From positions 992,001-1,056,000 of the forward strand of contig NZ_CP172312.1 in NCBI RefSeq assembly GCF_047946665.1: a stretch of 64,000 nucleotides of DNA. The letters are read 5' to 3'. Below, piece by piece: positions 44,641 to 52,827 of this stretch. Source of the DNA: Allohahella sp002354735. Its GTDB lineage: Bacteria; Pseudomonadota; Gammaproteobacteria; Pseudomonadales; Oleiphilaceae. Positions within the stretch are counted from its first letter, which is position 1, and every line of letters begins with the position of its first letter. A program made the translations under genes and the position numbers. Below the pieces are notes generated by a model. It had not been told where the DNA came from and did no database searches. It worked only from the letters and a program-made list of their open reading frames with translations.

Positions 44641-47600
44641 GTGGTGGAACCTGCTAAGCACGGGTATAGCCGTGGCAATACACTGGACAAGCTCTGGCAT
44701 ACCATAGTGGCCCACTACGACGTTGATGAAGCTGCCTGTGTCTCGGAGCTTATCGATACACTGGATACCTCTCCGAAGCAGTTTGCCACGATACAGTCGG
44801 CTGCCGAAGCATTGGTCAAGAACGTCCGTGCCCAGGATTCATCCATCCACATGGTGGACGCCCTGCTGCAGGAGTACAGCCTCGATACTCAGGAAGGTGT
44901 GCTGCTGATGTGCCTCGCTGAAGCGCTGATGCGAATTCCTGACAAGGCGACGGCCGATGCGCTCATCAAGGATCGCTTGTCGACGGCTGACTGGCAGAAG
45001 CACGTTGGTCACAGCGGCTCCACGCTCGTGAACGCCTCAACCTGGGGGCTGCTGCTCACTGGTAAAGTGGTCAAGCTTGATTCAAATATCGAGGATTCAC
45101 CCAGCGGGGTGCTCAGCCGTCTGGTGAAGAAGAGCGGCGAACCTGTGATTCGAGGGGCCATGAATCAGGCCATGAAGATCATGGGCAAGCAGTTCGTGCT
45201 CGGTCGCACCATTGAGGAAGCCCTCGATAATAGCCGTAAGCCCCGCAAGCAGGGCTATACCTACTCCTTCGACATGCTCGGTGAGGCCGCAATGACGGCT
45301 CACGACGCGAAGCGCTATTTGCAAAGTTACCAGCACGCCATCCAGGCTGCCGGGCGAGATAACGCGAAAAATAGTGGCGATGCTGAAAGTATCAACAAGG
45401 CCGCTGGCAGCGCCTATGCTGAAGCCATGTCCGTGCATGGGCAGACCAGCATTTCCATCAAGTTGTCTGCACTTCACCCGCGCTACGAAGCAGCGCAGGA
45501 GGACCGCGTACTGACAGAGCTTTACCAGACGGTCGTGAAGTTGCTGGAGAATGCTCGCGAACAGAACATCGGTATCAACATCGACGCCGAGGAGATGGAT
45601 CGGCTCGAGATCTCGCTGAAGCTGTTCGAAAAGCTGTATCGCTCGTCGGTCAATAAGGGCTGGGGCAAGCTGGGCCTGGTGGTGCAGGCCTATTCAAAGC
45701 GGGGGCTCCCGGTACTGCGCTGGCTGAATGCGCTGGCGAAAGAGCAGGGCGACGTCATCCCTGTCCGCTTGGTGAAAGGCGCATATTGGGACACCGAGAT
45801 CAAACTGGCGCAGCAGAAGGGTCTGCCTGAGTACCCGGTCTTCACCCGCAAAGAGAATACCGACATTTCCTACCTGGTCTGCGCCGATTTCCTGTTAAGC
45901 GAAGCGACACGAGGCGGTCTGTTTCCGCAGTTTGCCACGCATAATGCTCATACTGTGGCTGCAGTGATGGCTGCTGCCAAAGCCGTGGCTACCAAGGCGG
46001 GCAGACCACGCGGATTCGAATTTCAGCGCCTGCACGGTATGGGCGATGCCCTGTACAAGGCCGTGATGGAGCCCGCGGGTAATCAGAAGGTCCCTGTCCG
46101 AATCTACGCACCTGTGGGTGCCCACAAGGATCTGTTGCCCTACCTGGTGCGGCGCCTGCTTGAAAACGGCGCCAACTCGTCCTTCGTGCACCGTCTCGTA
46201 GACGCCAATACACCAGTGTCCGAGCTCACTGGGCATCCTGTTGAGCAGGTAAGGCGTTTCAAGACCCTGCGTAACAACCGGATTCCCTTGCCTGGCGATA
46301 TGTTCAGTGACAGGCAGAACTCCAGAGGCGTCAACCTTTGGTGCGAAAAGCACTGGAAGCAGTTGCATGCCGACCTGCGGCATTGGGACTCCCATCAGTG
46401 GCATGCCGCCAGTGCGCCGGTGAGTGCAGCGTCACTGTCAGCCAAGCGTGCTTCTGACGGTGCAGCCGAGACCATGCATAGCCCGAGGGATTTGCGGGAA
46501 GTGGTCGGTCATGTGGTCTGGAGCACCCATGAGGAGTTGCAGACTGCACTGAGCGTTGCCGAGCAGTATTTTCCTACCTGGTCGGGTACGCCAGTCGAGA
46601 AGCGCGCCACTGCGCTTGAAAAGTTTGCTGACCTGATGGAAAGCAACATGGCCGAGCTGATGGCGCTGTGTTGTCGCGAAGCCGGCAAGACGATGCAGGA
46701 CGGTATAGACGAGGTCAGAGAGGCTGTCGACTTCTGTCGCTACTACGCTGTGCAGGCACGCAAGCTGATGGGCAAGCCCGAGTTGCTGCCCGGACCTACT
46801 GGCGAATCGAATGAACTGTATAGCGTAGGGCGTGGAACCTTTGTCTGTATTAGTCCCTGGAATTTCCCTCTGGCCATCTTCACCGGCCAGGTAGTGGCAG
46901 CGCTGGTTACCGGTAACTGTGTGCTCGCGAAACCGGCCGAACAGACATCGCTCATCGCGGCCAGGGCTGTGCAACTGATGCACGAGGCCGGCATACCCAC
47001 TCAGGCGCTTCAACTTCTACTGGGTGATGGGGCAAAGATAGGTCCGGACCTACTGTCGGACAAGCGCGTGGCTGGCGTCGCCTTTACCGGATCCACCGGC
47101 GCCGCCCATTCAATCAATCGAACATTGGCGGCTCGCGATGGCGCTATTGGCATTCTCATTGCCGAAACAGGTGGCCAGAATGCCATGATCGTAGACAGCA
47201 CGGCACTACCGGAACAGGTGTGTCGTGATGTGCTGCAGTCGGCCTTCGCCAGCGCTGGCCAACGCTGCTCCGCGCTTCGGGTGCTGTTCGTGCAGGAAGA
47301 CATCGCCGATCAGCTTATAGAAGTGCTTGCGGGTGCTTTGAGTGAGCTGCGTGTTGACGATCCGCGCTACCTCAGCACCGATGTTGGTCCGGTGATCGAT
47401 GCCGAAGCTCTGGCTAATCTGAAGGCGCACATCAAGGCCATCGGCAAGGACAGTCGCTGGCAGGCGAGGGGCGCGGTGCACGGGATAGGGTCGAGCCACG
47501 CCGAAGGTCTTCAGGGGCACTATCTGGCGCCGGCCATCGTCGAGATTGACAGTCTGGAGCAACTGGACTCAGAGCACTTCGGGCCGATCCTCCATGTCAT

Positions 47601-47931
47601 CAGATATTCCGCCAAAGGGCTGTCCAAGGTCATCGATTCGATCAACAATTCGGGCTTCGGTCTCACGCTCGGGATACACACGCGCAACGAGTCAGCGGCA
47701 CTTGATATCGAGCGCCGGGTTCGGGTCGGGAACACCTATATCAACCGCAACCAGATTGGCGCGGTAGTCGGTGTGCAGCCCTTCGGTGGTCTGGGACTGT
47801 CCGGCACAGGTCCGAAGGCCGGTGGACCGCACTATCTGCCGCGCTTTACCACTGAGCGGGTGCGTACCATCAACACGACCGCCGTAGGCGGCAATGCGAC
47901 ACTGCTGTCGCTCGACGGCGCGCCTGACTAA
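44641..47931 (+). CDS. putA: Bifunctional proline dehydrogenase / P5C dehydrogenase PutA
   Basis: Converts proline to glutamate in two steps. The FAD-dependent proline dehydrogenase domain spans about 170-490 (RLVKGAYWDTEIK, FEFQRLHGMGD, YAPVGAHKDLLPYLVRRLLE). The NAD-dependent P5C dehydrogenase domain spans about 590-1070, with CISPWNFPLAIFTG, catalytic Glu842 in AETGGQNA and Cys876 in AGQRCSALR. At 1096 residues it lacks the N-terminal ribbon-helix-helix of E. coli PutA (1320), so it cannot self-repress; the neighbouring AraC regulator fits. Start codon is GTG; GAGGAGAGG upstream fits the second GTG at 44644 slightly better. Confidence 0.97.
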   Translation: MVEPAKHGYSRGNTLDKLWHTIVAHYDVDEAACVSELIDTLDTSPKQFATIQSAAEALVKNVRAQDSSIHMVDALLQEYSLDTQEGVLLMCLAEALMRIPDKATADALIKDRLSTADWQKHVGHSGSTLVNASTWGLLLTGKVVKLDSNIEDSPSGVLSRLVKKSGEPVIRGAMNQAMKIMGKQFVLGRTIEEALDNSRKPRKQGYTYSFDMLGEAAMTAHDAKRYLQSYQHAIQAAGRDNAKNSGDAESINKAAGSAYAEAMSVHGQTSISIKLSALHPRYEAAQEDRVLTELYQTVVKLLENAREQNIGINIDAEEMDRLEISLKLFEKLYRSSVNKGWGKLGLVVQAYSKRGLPVLRWLNALAKEQGDVIPVRLVKGAYWDTEIKLAQQKGLPEYPVFTRKENTDISYLVCADFLLSEATRGGLFPQFATHNAHTVAAVMAAAKAVATKAGRPRGFEFQRLHGMGDALYKAVMEPAGNQKVPVRIYAPVGAHKDLLPYLVRRLLENGANSSFVHRLVDANTPVSELTGHPVEQVRRFKTLRNNRIPLPGDMFSDRQNSRGVNLWCEKHWKQLHADLRHWDSHQWHAASAPVSAASLSAKRASDGAAETMHSPRDLREVVGHVVWSTHEELQTALSVAEQYFPTWSGTPVEKRATALEKFADLMESNMAELMALCCREAGKTMQDGIDEVREAVDFCRYYAVQARKLMGKPELLPGPTGESNELYSVGRGTFVCISPWNFPLAIFTGQVVAALVTGNCVLAKPAEQTSLIAARAVQLMHEAGIPTQALQLLLGDGAKIGPDLLSDKRVAGVAFTGSTGAAHSINRTLAARDGAIGILIAETGGQNAMIVDSTALPEQVCRDVLQSAFASAGQRCSALRVLFVQEDIADQLIEVLAGALSELRVDDPRYLSTDVGPVIDAEALANLKAHIKAIGKDSRWQARGAVHGIGSSHAEGLQGHYLAPAIVEIDSLEQLDSEHFGPILHVIRYSAKGLSKVIDSINNSGFGLTLGIHTRNESAALDIERRVRVGNTYINRNQIGAVVGVQPFGGLGLSGTGPKAGGPHYLPRFTTERVRTINTTAVGGNATLLSLDGAPD

Positions 47932-48004
47932 CGCGCAGACAGACGGCGCAGAAGCGAGGCATATTAAAAGGCGAGGCGACTTGCCTACAGTAAAGGGTCG
48001 AATT

Positions 48005-48036
48005 CGATCAACGATAACAACGATAACAACGATAAG
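48005..48036 (+). repeat. Short CGATAACAA tandem repeat before putP
   Basis: Two exact copies of CGATAACAA (48012-48029) are followed by CGATAAG and preceded by a degenerate CGATCAA, in the 122-base leader between putA and putP. It could be a protein-binding array, an unstructured translation enhancer or a slippage tract; nothing decides between these. Confidence 0.7.
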
Positions 48037-48053
48037 AAAACAGGAGTACGGTG

Positions 48054-49538
48054 ATGATAGAAGACCAATTTGCAGTTGGCATGACCTTCATGGTCTATCT
48101 GCTCGGCATGCTGGGTATTGGACTCTGGTCCTTTCTACGGACGAAGAACCTTTCAGATTATATTCTCGGCGGTCGGAGTCTCGGCCCATTTCCTTCGGCA
48201 ATCAGTGCGGGCGCATCGGATATGAGCGGCTGGCTGCTGCTCGGCCTGCCGGGCTATGCCTACTCAGCTGGTTATGAAGCCTTCTGGATTGCGATAGGTC
48301 TGCTGGTCGGCACCTGGCTGAACTGGCTCATTGTTGCCCGACGGCTTCGGGTATACACCATGGCTGCCAACGACTCACTCACCATTCCGGCCTTTCTCGA
48401 AAACCGCTTCGAAGACTACAGCCATGTGCTGAGGATCATCGCTGCGTTCTTCATCCTGCTGTTCTTCCTCTTCTATACCAGCTCTGGTCTTGTTGCTGGC
48501 GGCAAGCTATTCGAAACCGTTTTCGGCCTCGACTATACCTGGGCCGTCATTGCTGGCGCGCTGGCTATCGTTTCCTACACCCTGTTTGGTGGCTATCTGG
48601 CGGTGTCATGGACCGACCTGGTGCAGGGGCTGCTAATGGCGGCCGCTCTCGTCGTCGTGCCTATCGTCGCCATCAATGCCGAAGGTGGCTGGGGTGCGAC
48701 CCAGGCGGCCATGAATGAGATGAACCCCGAGTTGCTGAACGCCATGACCAGTTCTTCAGGTGAAGCCATGGGCATCATCGGCATTGTTTCCCTGCTGGGC
48801 TGGGGCCTTGGATATTTCGGCCAGCCTCATATCCTTGCCAGATTCGCCGGTATCCGCTCCGGTAAGGATATCCCGACAGCGCGTCGTATTGCGGTATCGT
48901 GGACCGCGCTCTCGCTGTTCGGATCACTGGTCTGTGGTTTCGCTGCCGTGGTGTTTTTCGACTCGCCGCTGGACGACCCCGAGAAGGCGTTCATGTTGCT
49001 GATCAACGCCTTGTTCCATCCTGTAGTGGCCGGCATCCTGCTGGCGGCTATTCTGGCGGCTGTCATGAGTACCGCTGACTCCCAGCTGCTCGTGTCGTCG
49101 TCGGCACTGGCTGAAGATTTCTACAGAACCCTGATGAAGAAGGACGCCTCGCCGGAGCAGCTGGTCATGGTCGGTCGTGGTGCGGTTGTCGGCCTGGCTG
49201 TACTGGCGACGATTCTTGCGATGGATCCGGAAAGTGGTGTGCTTAGTCTGGTGAGCTATGCTTGGGCTGGCTTCGGCGCGGCCTTCGGTCCGACGCTCAT
49301 CCTGGCGCTCTATTGGAAGCGCATGAACAGGGCGGGCGCCATTGCTGGCGTGCTCGTGGGTGGTATCACTGTTGTTATCTGGAAACAGCTGACAGGTGGG
49401 ATATTCGAACTCTACGAGATCGTACCTGGTTTCATACTGGCCACTATCGCCATCGTGGCAGTTTCGCTGATGACCCGCGAGCCTTCGCCAACGATTCAGC
49501 GACAGTTCGACGAGACTGTCGGCGAAGCGGCTCACTGA
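48054..49538 (+). CDS. putP: Sodium/proline symporter
   Basis: Inner-membrane sodium:solute symporter (SSS family), 494 residues, about 13 membrane segments. Early TM residues GGRSLGPFPSAISAGASDMSG near 41, LLGLPGYAYSAGYEAFWI and the C-terminal WAGFGAAFGPTLILALYWKR are hallmarks of PutP. Imports proline for PutA. ATG at 48054 is chosen over the GTG one codon earlier because AGGAG lies seven bases upstream. Lies 122 bases after putA. Confidence 0.95.
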   Translation: MIEDQFAVGMTFMVYLLGMLGIGLWSFLRTKNLSDYILGGRSLGPFPSAISAGASDMSGWLLLGLPGYAYSAGYEAFWIAIGLLVGTWLNWLIVARRLRVYTMAANDSLTIPAFLENRFEDYSHVLRIIAAFFILLFFLFYTSSGLVAGGKLFETVFGLDYTWAVIAGALAIVSYTLFGGYLAVSWTDLVQGLLMAAALVVVPIVAINAEGGWGATQAAMNEMNPELLNAMTSSSGEAMGIIGIVSLLGWGLGYFGQPHILARFAGIRSGKDIPTARRIAVSWTALSLFGSLVCGFAAVVFFDSPLDDPEKAFMLLINALFHPVVAGILLAAILAAVMSTADSQLLVSSSALAEDFYRTLMKKDASPEQLVMVGRGAVVGLAVLATILAMDPESGVLSLVSYAWAGFGAAFGPTLILALYWKRMNRAGAIAGVLVGGITVVIWKQLTGGIFELYEIVPGFILATIAIVAVSLMTREPSPTIQRQFDETVGEAAH

Positions 49539-49571
49539 GCGGTTTTTATGCAGACCGCGCGATAAAGTAGA

Positions 49572-49604
49572 GGCTGCTGTTCAGCATATGAACAGCGGCC
49601 TTTT
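49572..49604 (+). terminator. Terminator after putP
   Basis: A twelve-base stem, GGCTGCTGTTCA pairing TGAACAGCGGCC with one G-T pair, closed by loop GCATA and followed by TTTT. It ends the put transcript and separates it from the envelope cassette starting at 49785. The rest of the 246-base gap shows no certain promoter. Confidence 0.88.
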
Positions 49605-49784
49605 GTCGTTTCGGAACCGACGGGGGTAAAGCGGCTTGCTGAAATCAAGTTGTAGCAAAGGCTCACAAGGCTTACTATTTGCCCCCTTCATTGCGCCTGG
49701 GCGAGCCCGATTGAAAACCAGGGCCCGCAGCTCTGCGTTAGAATCTGGGGCAAAGGTCGCGAATTCAATGCATTAGGACTAATC

Positions 49785-50324
49785 ATGACGGTTTTGCCAA
49801 GAAATTCACGTACGCTCTTTACTGCTCTCGTCCTCTTCTTCAGTGCCTTTGTGTCGTCTTTCAGTCACGCTGACAGTGATCCGGGAAAGGTCATTGCCGG
49901 TTGGATAGAGCGGGTGGCGCTGCCGGATACTGATGGTGTCTTCAAAGCCAAGCTCGATACTGGTGCCAAGACCTCCTCAATTTATGCCGACAAGATCGAG
50001 ATTTTCGAAAAGGAAGGCGACAAGTGGGTGAAGTTCGAGCTCGTGTTGAAGGATGGTGAAGGCAACGAACGACGTATTCGCATGGAGCGAGAGCGCTCGC
50101 GACGAGTAAAGATCAAGAACCATGATGGCATTCATGATTCACGGGTTACTGTTGATATCGACATCTGCTTCGACGGCCGCAAGCGTACGGTAGAATTCAC
50201 GCTGGCCGATCGGCGCGAGTACCTTTACGCCATTCTGCTTGGCAGGCGCTTCCTTGAAGAGGCCGCTGTAGTGGATTCGGACGAAACCTATCTCACCAGA
50301 GCAAGCTGCAAATCCGATGAATAG
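49785..50324 (+). CDS. Periplasmic retropepsin-like protein (RimB / Zn-protease family)
   Basis: 179 residues with a cleavable signal peptide ending near SFSHA (residue 29). The mature part is a single retropepsin-like domain of the family annotated as ATP-dependent zinc protease: catalytic-type KLDTGAKTSSI with Asp58, and the partner ILLGRRFL near 160. The family accompanies RimK-like ATP-grasp genes; some members are thought to cleave the peptide bonds those enzymes make. TAGGA lies six bases before the ATG. It overlaps the next gene by eight bases, the first of a four-gene cassette. Confidence 0.88.
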   Translation: MTVLPRNSRTLFTALVLFFSAFVSSFSHADSDPGKVIAGWIERVALPDTDGVFKAKLDTGAKTSSIYADKIEIFEKEGDKWVKFELVLKDGEGNERRIRMERERSRRVKIKNHDGIHDSRVTVDIDICFDGRKRTVEFTLADRREYLYAILLGRRFLEEAAVVDSDETYLTRASCKSDE

Positions 50325-51843
50325 CTTTTCCGTTAAGATCTGGGCGCTCGTGCTGGCAGCCATCGGCATTGCCATCGCTGCCCACAAGATTATCAATGTT
50401 GGTCTGCCGCTTACCCCGCAGCAGGACACCGAACTCTGGACTGTGCAGGCGCAGGCGACATTCACGGGCACGGGCGGTCCAGCCAAATTCGCGCTGAAGA
50501 TCCCCAGTACAACGCCGAATTTCCTCAGAATGGACGAGGATTTCATTTCCAGTCGTTTCGGCTTGTCAGTGGATACGGTCGACAGCAATCGGGTTGCACG
50601 CTGGGCGGTCAGGCGCGCCAAGGGCACGCAGAACCTGTATTACCGGGTCCAGGTCGCGCGAGCGAACAATGAAGTCGAATTCACTTCGCAGCCCGATTTT
50701 CCCGAGAAGCCCGAATACGTAGAACCCTATAAATCAGCTATTGAATCCATCCTGCGCACAGTGCGTGAGGAGTCCGCTGACGTGGAAAGCTACGTCAGAG
50801 CGCTATTGCTTCAGCTGAATGCCTCCTCGCCAGGCGCAAATGTCGAGCTCCTGCTGGGCCGCGCGGATGATGCCGACGAGTGGACATCCGAAATCATCTA
50901 TATATTGAAAGGCGTCAGAATTCCTGCGCGTAAAATCTGGGGCTTCACCGTCTCTGACAGTAACAACAGCATGGCGTTGACACCCCTGCTGCAGGTGCAT
51001 AATGGCGAGCGCTGGTTCACCTTCAATCCGAGGACCGCGCAACAGGGGCTGCCGCCTGACTTCCTGGTCTGGATGGTGGGTGACCTGCCTGTCTATGATG
51101 CCTCAGGCGCGAAAGACGTTGAATTGAGCTTCTCGGTCACCAAGACCTACGCAGAGCTCATGAGCGTGGTGCGAAAGGGTGCGGAAGCGTCGGACTCGCT
51201 GGTCGCGCAATTTTCGCTCTTTTCCCTGCCAGTACAGGGACAGAATGTTTACCGCCTGCTGCTGATGGTGCCACTCGGCGCGCTGTTCGTCGTGTTTCTG
51301 CGGACCTTCGTTGGCGTGCAGACCTTTGGAACCTTCATGCCTATCCTGATCGCACTGGCATTCCGCGAGACCCAGCTGTTCTGGGGCATCGTCCTGTTCA
51401 GCGGCATTGTCGCCATTGGTTTGATGATCCGCTTCTATCTCGAACGTATGATGCTGTTGCTGATTCCCCGGCTTGCGGCCATTCTGGTTATCGTCGTCAT
51501 TCTCATGCTGCTGGTCAGTCTGGCCACGAATCGCTTCGAGCTCGATCGTCTGTTGTCCATATCCTTGTTCCCCATGGTCATTCTCGCCATGACGATCGAA
51601 CGCATGTCGATTACATGGGAAGAAAATGGTGCAGGCGATGCCATGAAGATGGGTATCGGATCGCTCATCGTGGCGTGTCTGGGTTATCTGATCATGACCA
51701 ATGAAAGTCTCATGTATGTCATGTTCGTGTTCCCTGAGCTCCTGCTCGTGATTCTCGGGCTTTGCCTGTGGATGGGCCGTTATACCGGCTACCGTCTCAC
51801 TGAATTGTTCCGTTTCAATGCGATGAGGCGCGGCGGCTCATGA
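50317..51843 (+). CDS. Inactive transglutaminase fused to seven-helix membrane protein
   Basis: 508-residue inner-membrane protein: one N-terminal membrane helix (about 5-25), a periplasmic transglutaminase-like domain (about 35-295) and seven helices (about 308-500) starting LLLMVPLGALFVVFLRTFVG. The Cys-His-Asp triad of active transglutaminases is not evident, as in the family known as inactive transglutaminase with 7TM. The domain may bind a peptide and the helices may transmit or export. It overlaps the retropepsin-like gene by eight bases and the ATP-grasp gene by four, so all are co-translated. Confidence 0.9.
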   Translation: MNSFSVKIWALVLAAIGIAIAAHKIINVGLPLTPQQDTELWTVQAQATFTGTGGPAKFALKIPSTTPNFLRMDEDFISSRFGLSVDTVDSNRVARWAVRRAKGTQNLYYRVQVARANNEVEFTSQPDFPEKPEYVEPYKSAIESILRTVREESADVESYVRALLLQLNASSPGANVELLLGRADDADEWTSEIIYILKGVRIPARKIWGFTVSDSNNSMALTPLLQVHNGERWFTFNPRTAQQGLPPDFLVWMVGDLPVYDASGAKDVELSFSVTKTYAELMSVVRKGAEASDSLVAQFSLFSLPVQGQNVYRLLLMVPLGALFVVFLRTFVGVQTFGTFMPILIALAFRETQLFWGIVLFSGIVAIGLMIRFYLERMMLLLIPRLAAILVIVVILMLLVSLATNRFELDRLLSISLFPMVILAMTIERMSITWEENGAGDAMKMGIGSLIVACLGYLIMTNESLMYVMFVFPELLLVILGLCLWMGRYTGYRLTELFRFNAMRRGGS

Positions 51844-52790
51844 TGTCGTTCATGTCGCCCAAGGCGCTTCGCGAAATCGGCGTGCTGGGTATGAACATGC
51901 GCAATGCGGACTTCATCATGAAGTACAATCCGCGCAACATGTACCCATTGGTCGACGACAAGCTGATTACCAAGAAGCTTGCATTGGAGAAGGGCATTGC
52001 CGTACCGAAGTTGTACGGCGTGATCTCGTATCAGCACGAGGTCGACAAGCTCGAGGAGCTGATCCTCTCGCACCATACCGATCTGGTGATCAAGCCGGCT
52101 GAAGGTAGCGGTGGTAACGGCATCATGGTTTTGACCGGCAAGATCGGCAAGATGTACAGCAAGGCCAGCGGCGATCTCGTCAGTCTGGAGACCCTGCAGC
52201 ATCATGTGTCCAACACGCTTAGCGGCATGTACAGTCTTGGTGGTTTGCCTGACCGGGCCTTGTTCGAGTATCGGGTGCAATTCGATCCGTTTTTCGACAA
52301 GATCAGCTATCAGGGCGTGCCTGATATTCGTGTCATCGTGTTCAGAGGCGTGCCCGTAGCTGCGATGATTCGATTGCCTACCAGGGCCTCGGACGGCAAG
52401 GCCAACCTGCACCAGGGCGCACTGGGCCTTGGCATTGATCTCGCCACCGGCGCAACACTCGATGGCGTATGTCAGAACCAGAAAGCTGACCATCACCCGG
52501 ATACCGGATACAAGACGAAGGGCATCGAGATCCCGAACTGGCAGCAGATCCTGCGTCTGGCGGTCGAGTGCGCCGATATCGTCGGACTGGGTTATCTCGG
52601 TGTTGATATCGTCATGGACAAGAATCTCGGACCGCTGATGCTGGAGTTGAATGCCAGACCGGGGCTCAACGTTCAGATAGCCAATCAACGCGGCCTGGTG
52701 CCCTCACTCCGTAAGATCGAAAAGATTCCTGTACTACCTGTAAGTATCGAAGAGCGGCTAGCACTGGCAGTATCAGTAGCCGGTCACTAG
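51840..52790 (+). CDS. RimK-like ATP-grasp ligase (alpha-L-glutamate ligase-related)
   Basis: Cytosolic ATP-grasp enzyme, 316 residues, of the group annotated as alpha-L-glutamate ligase-like. Nucleotide loop LVIKPAEGSGGNGIMVL near 84-100, IRVIVFRGVPVAAMIRLP near 163 and the metal-binding MLELNARPG near 268 are intact. It should join an amino acid or peptide to an unknown acceptor. Starts in the stop codon of the 7TM gene. The M14-family hydrolase gene follows after 37 bases. Confidence 0.9.
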   Translation: MMSFMSPKALREIGVLGMNMRNADFIMKYNPRNMYPLVDDKLITKKLALEKGIAVPKLYGVISYQHEVDKLEELILSHHTDLVIKPAEGSGGNGIMVLTGKIGKMYSKASGDLVSLETLQHHVSNTLSGMYSLGGLPDRALFEYRVQFDPFFDKISYQGVPDIRVIVFRGVPVAAMIRLPTRASDGKANLHQGALGLGIDLATGATLDGVCQNQKADHHPDTGYKTKGIEIPNWQQILRLAVECADIVGLGYLGVDIVMDKNLGPLMLELNARPGLNVQIANQRGLVPSLRKIEKIPVLPVSIEERLALAVSVAGH

Positions 52791-52827
52791 ACTGGTAGTA
52801 AGCTATCTGATCATTCGGGACTTTATT

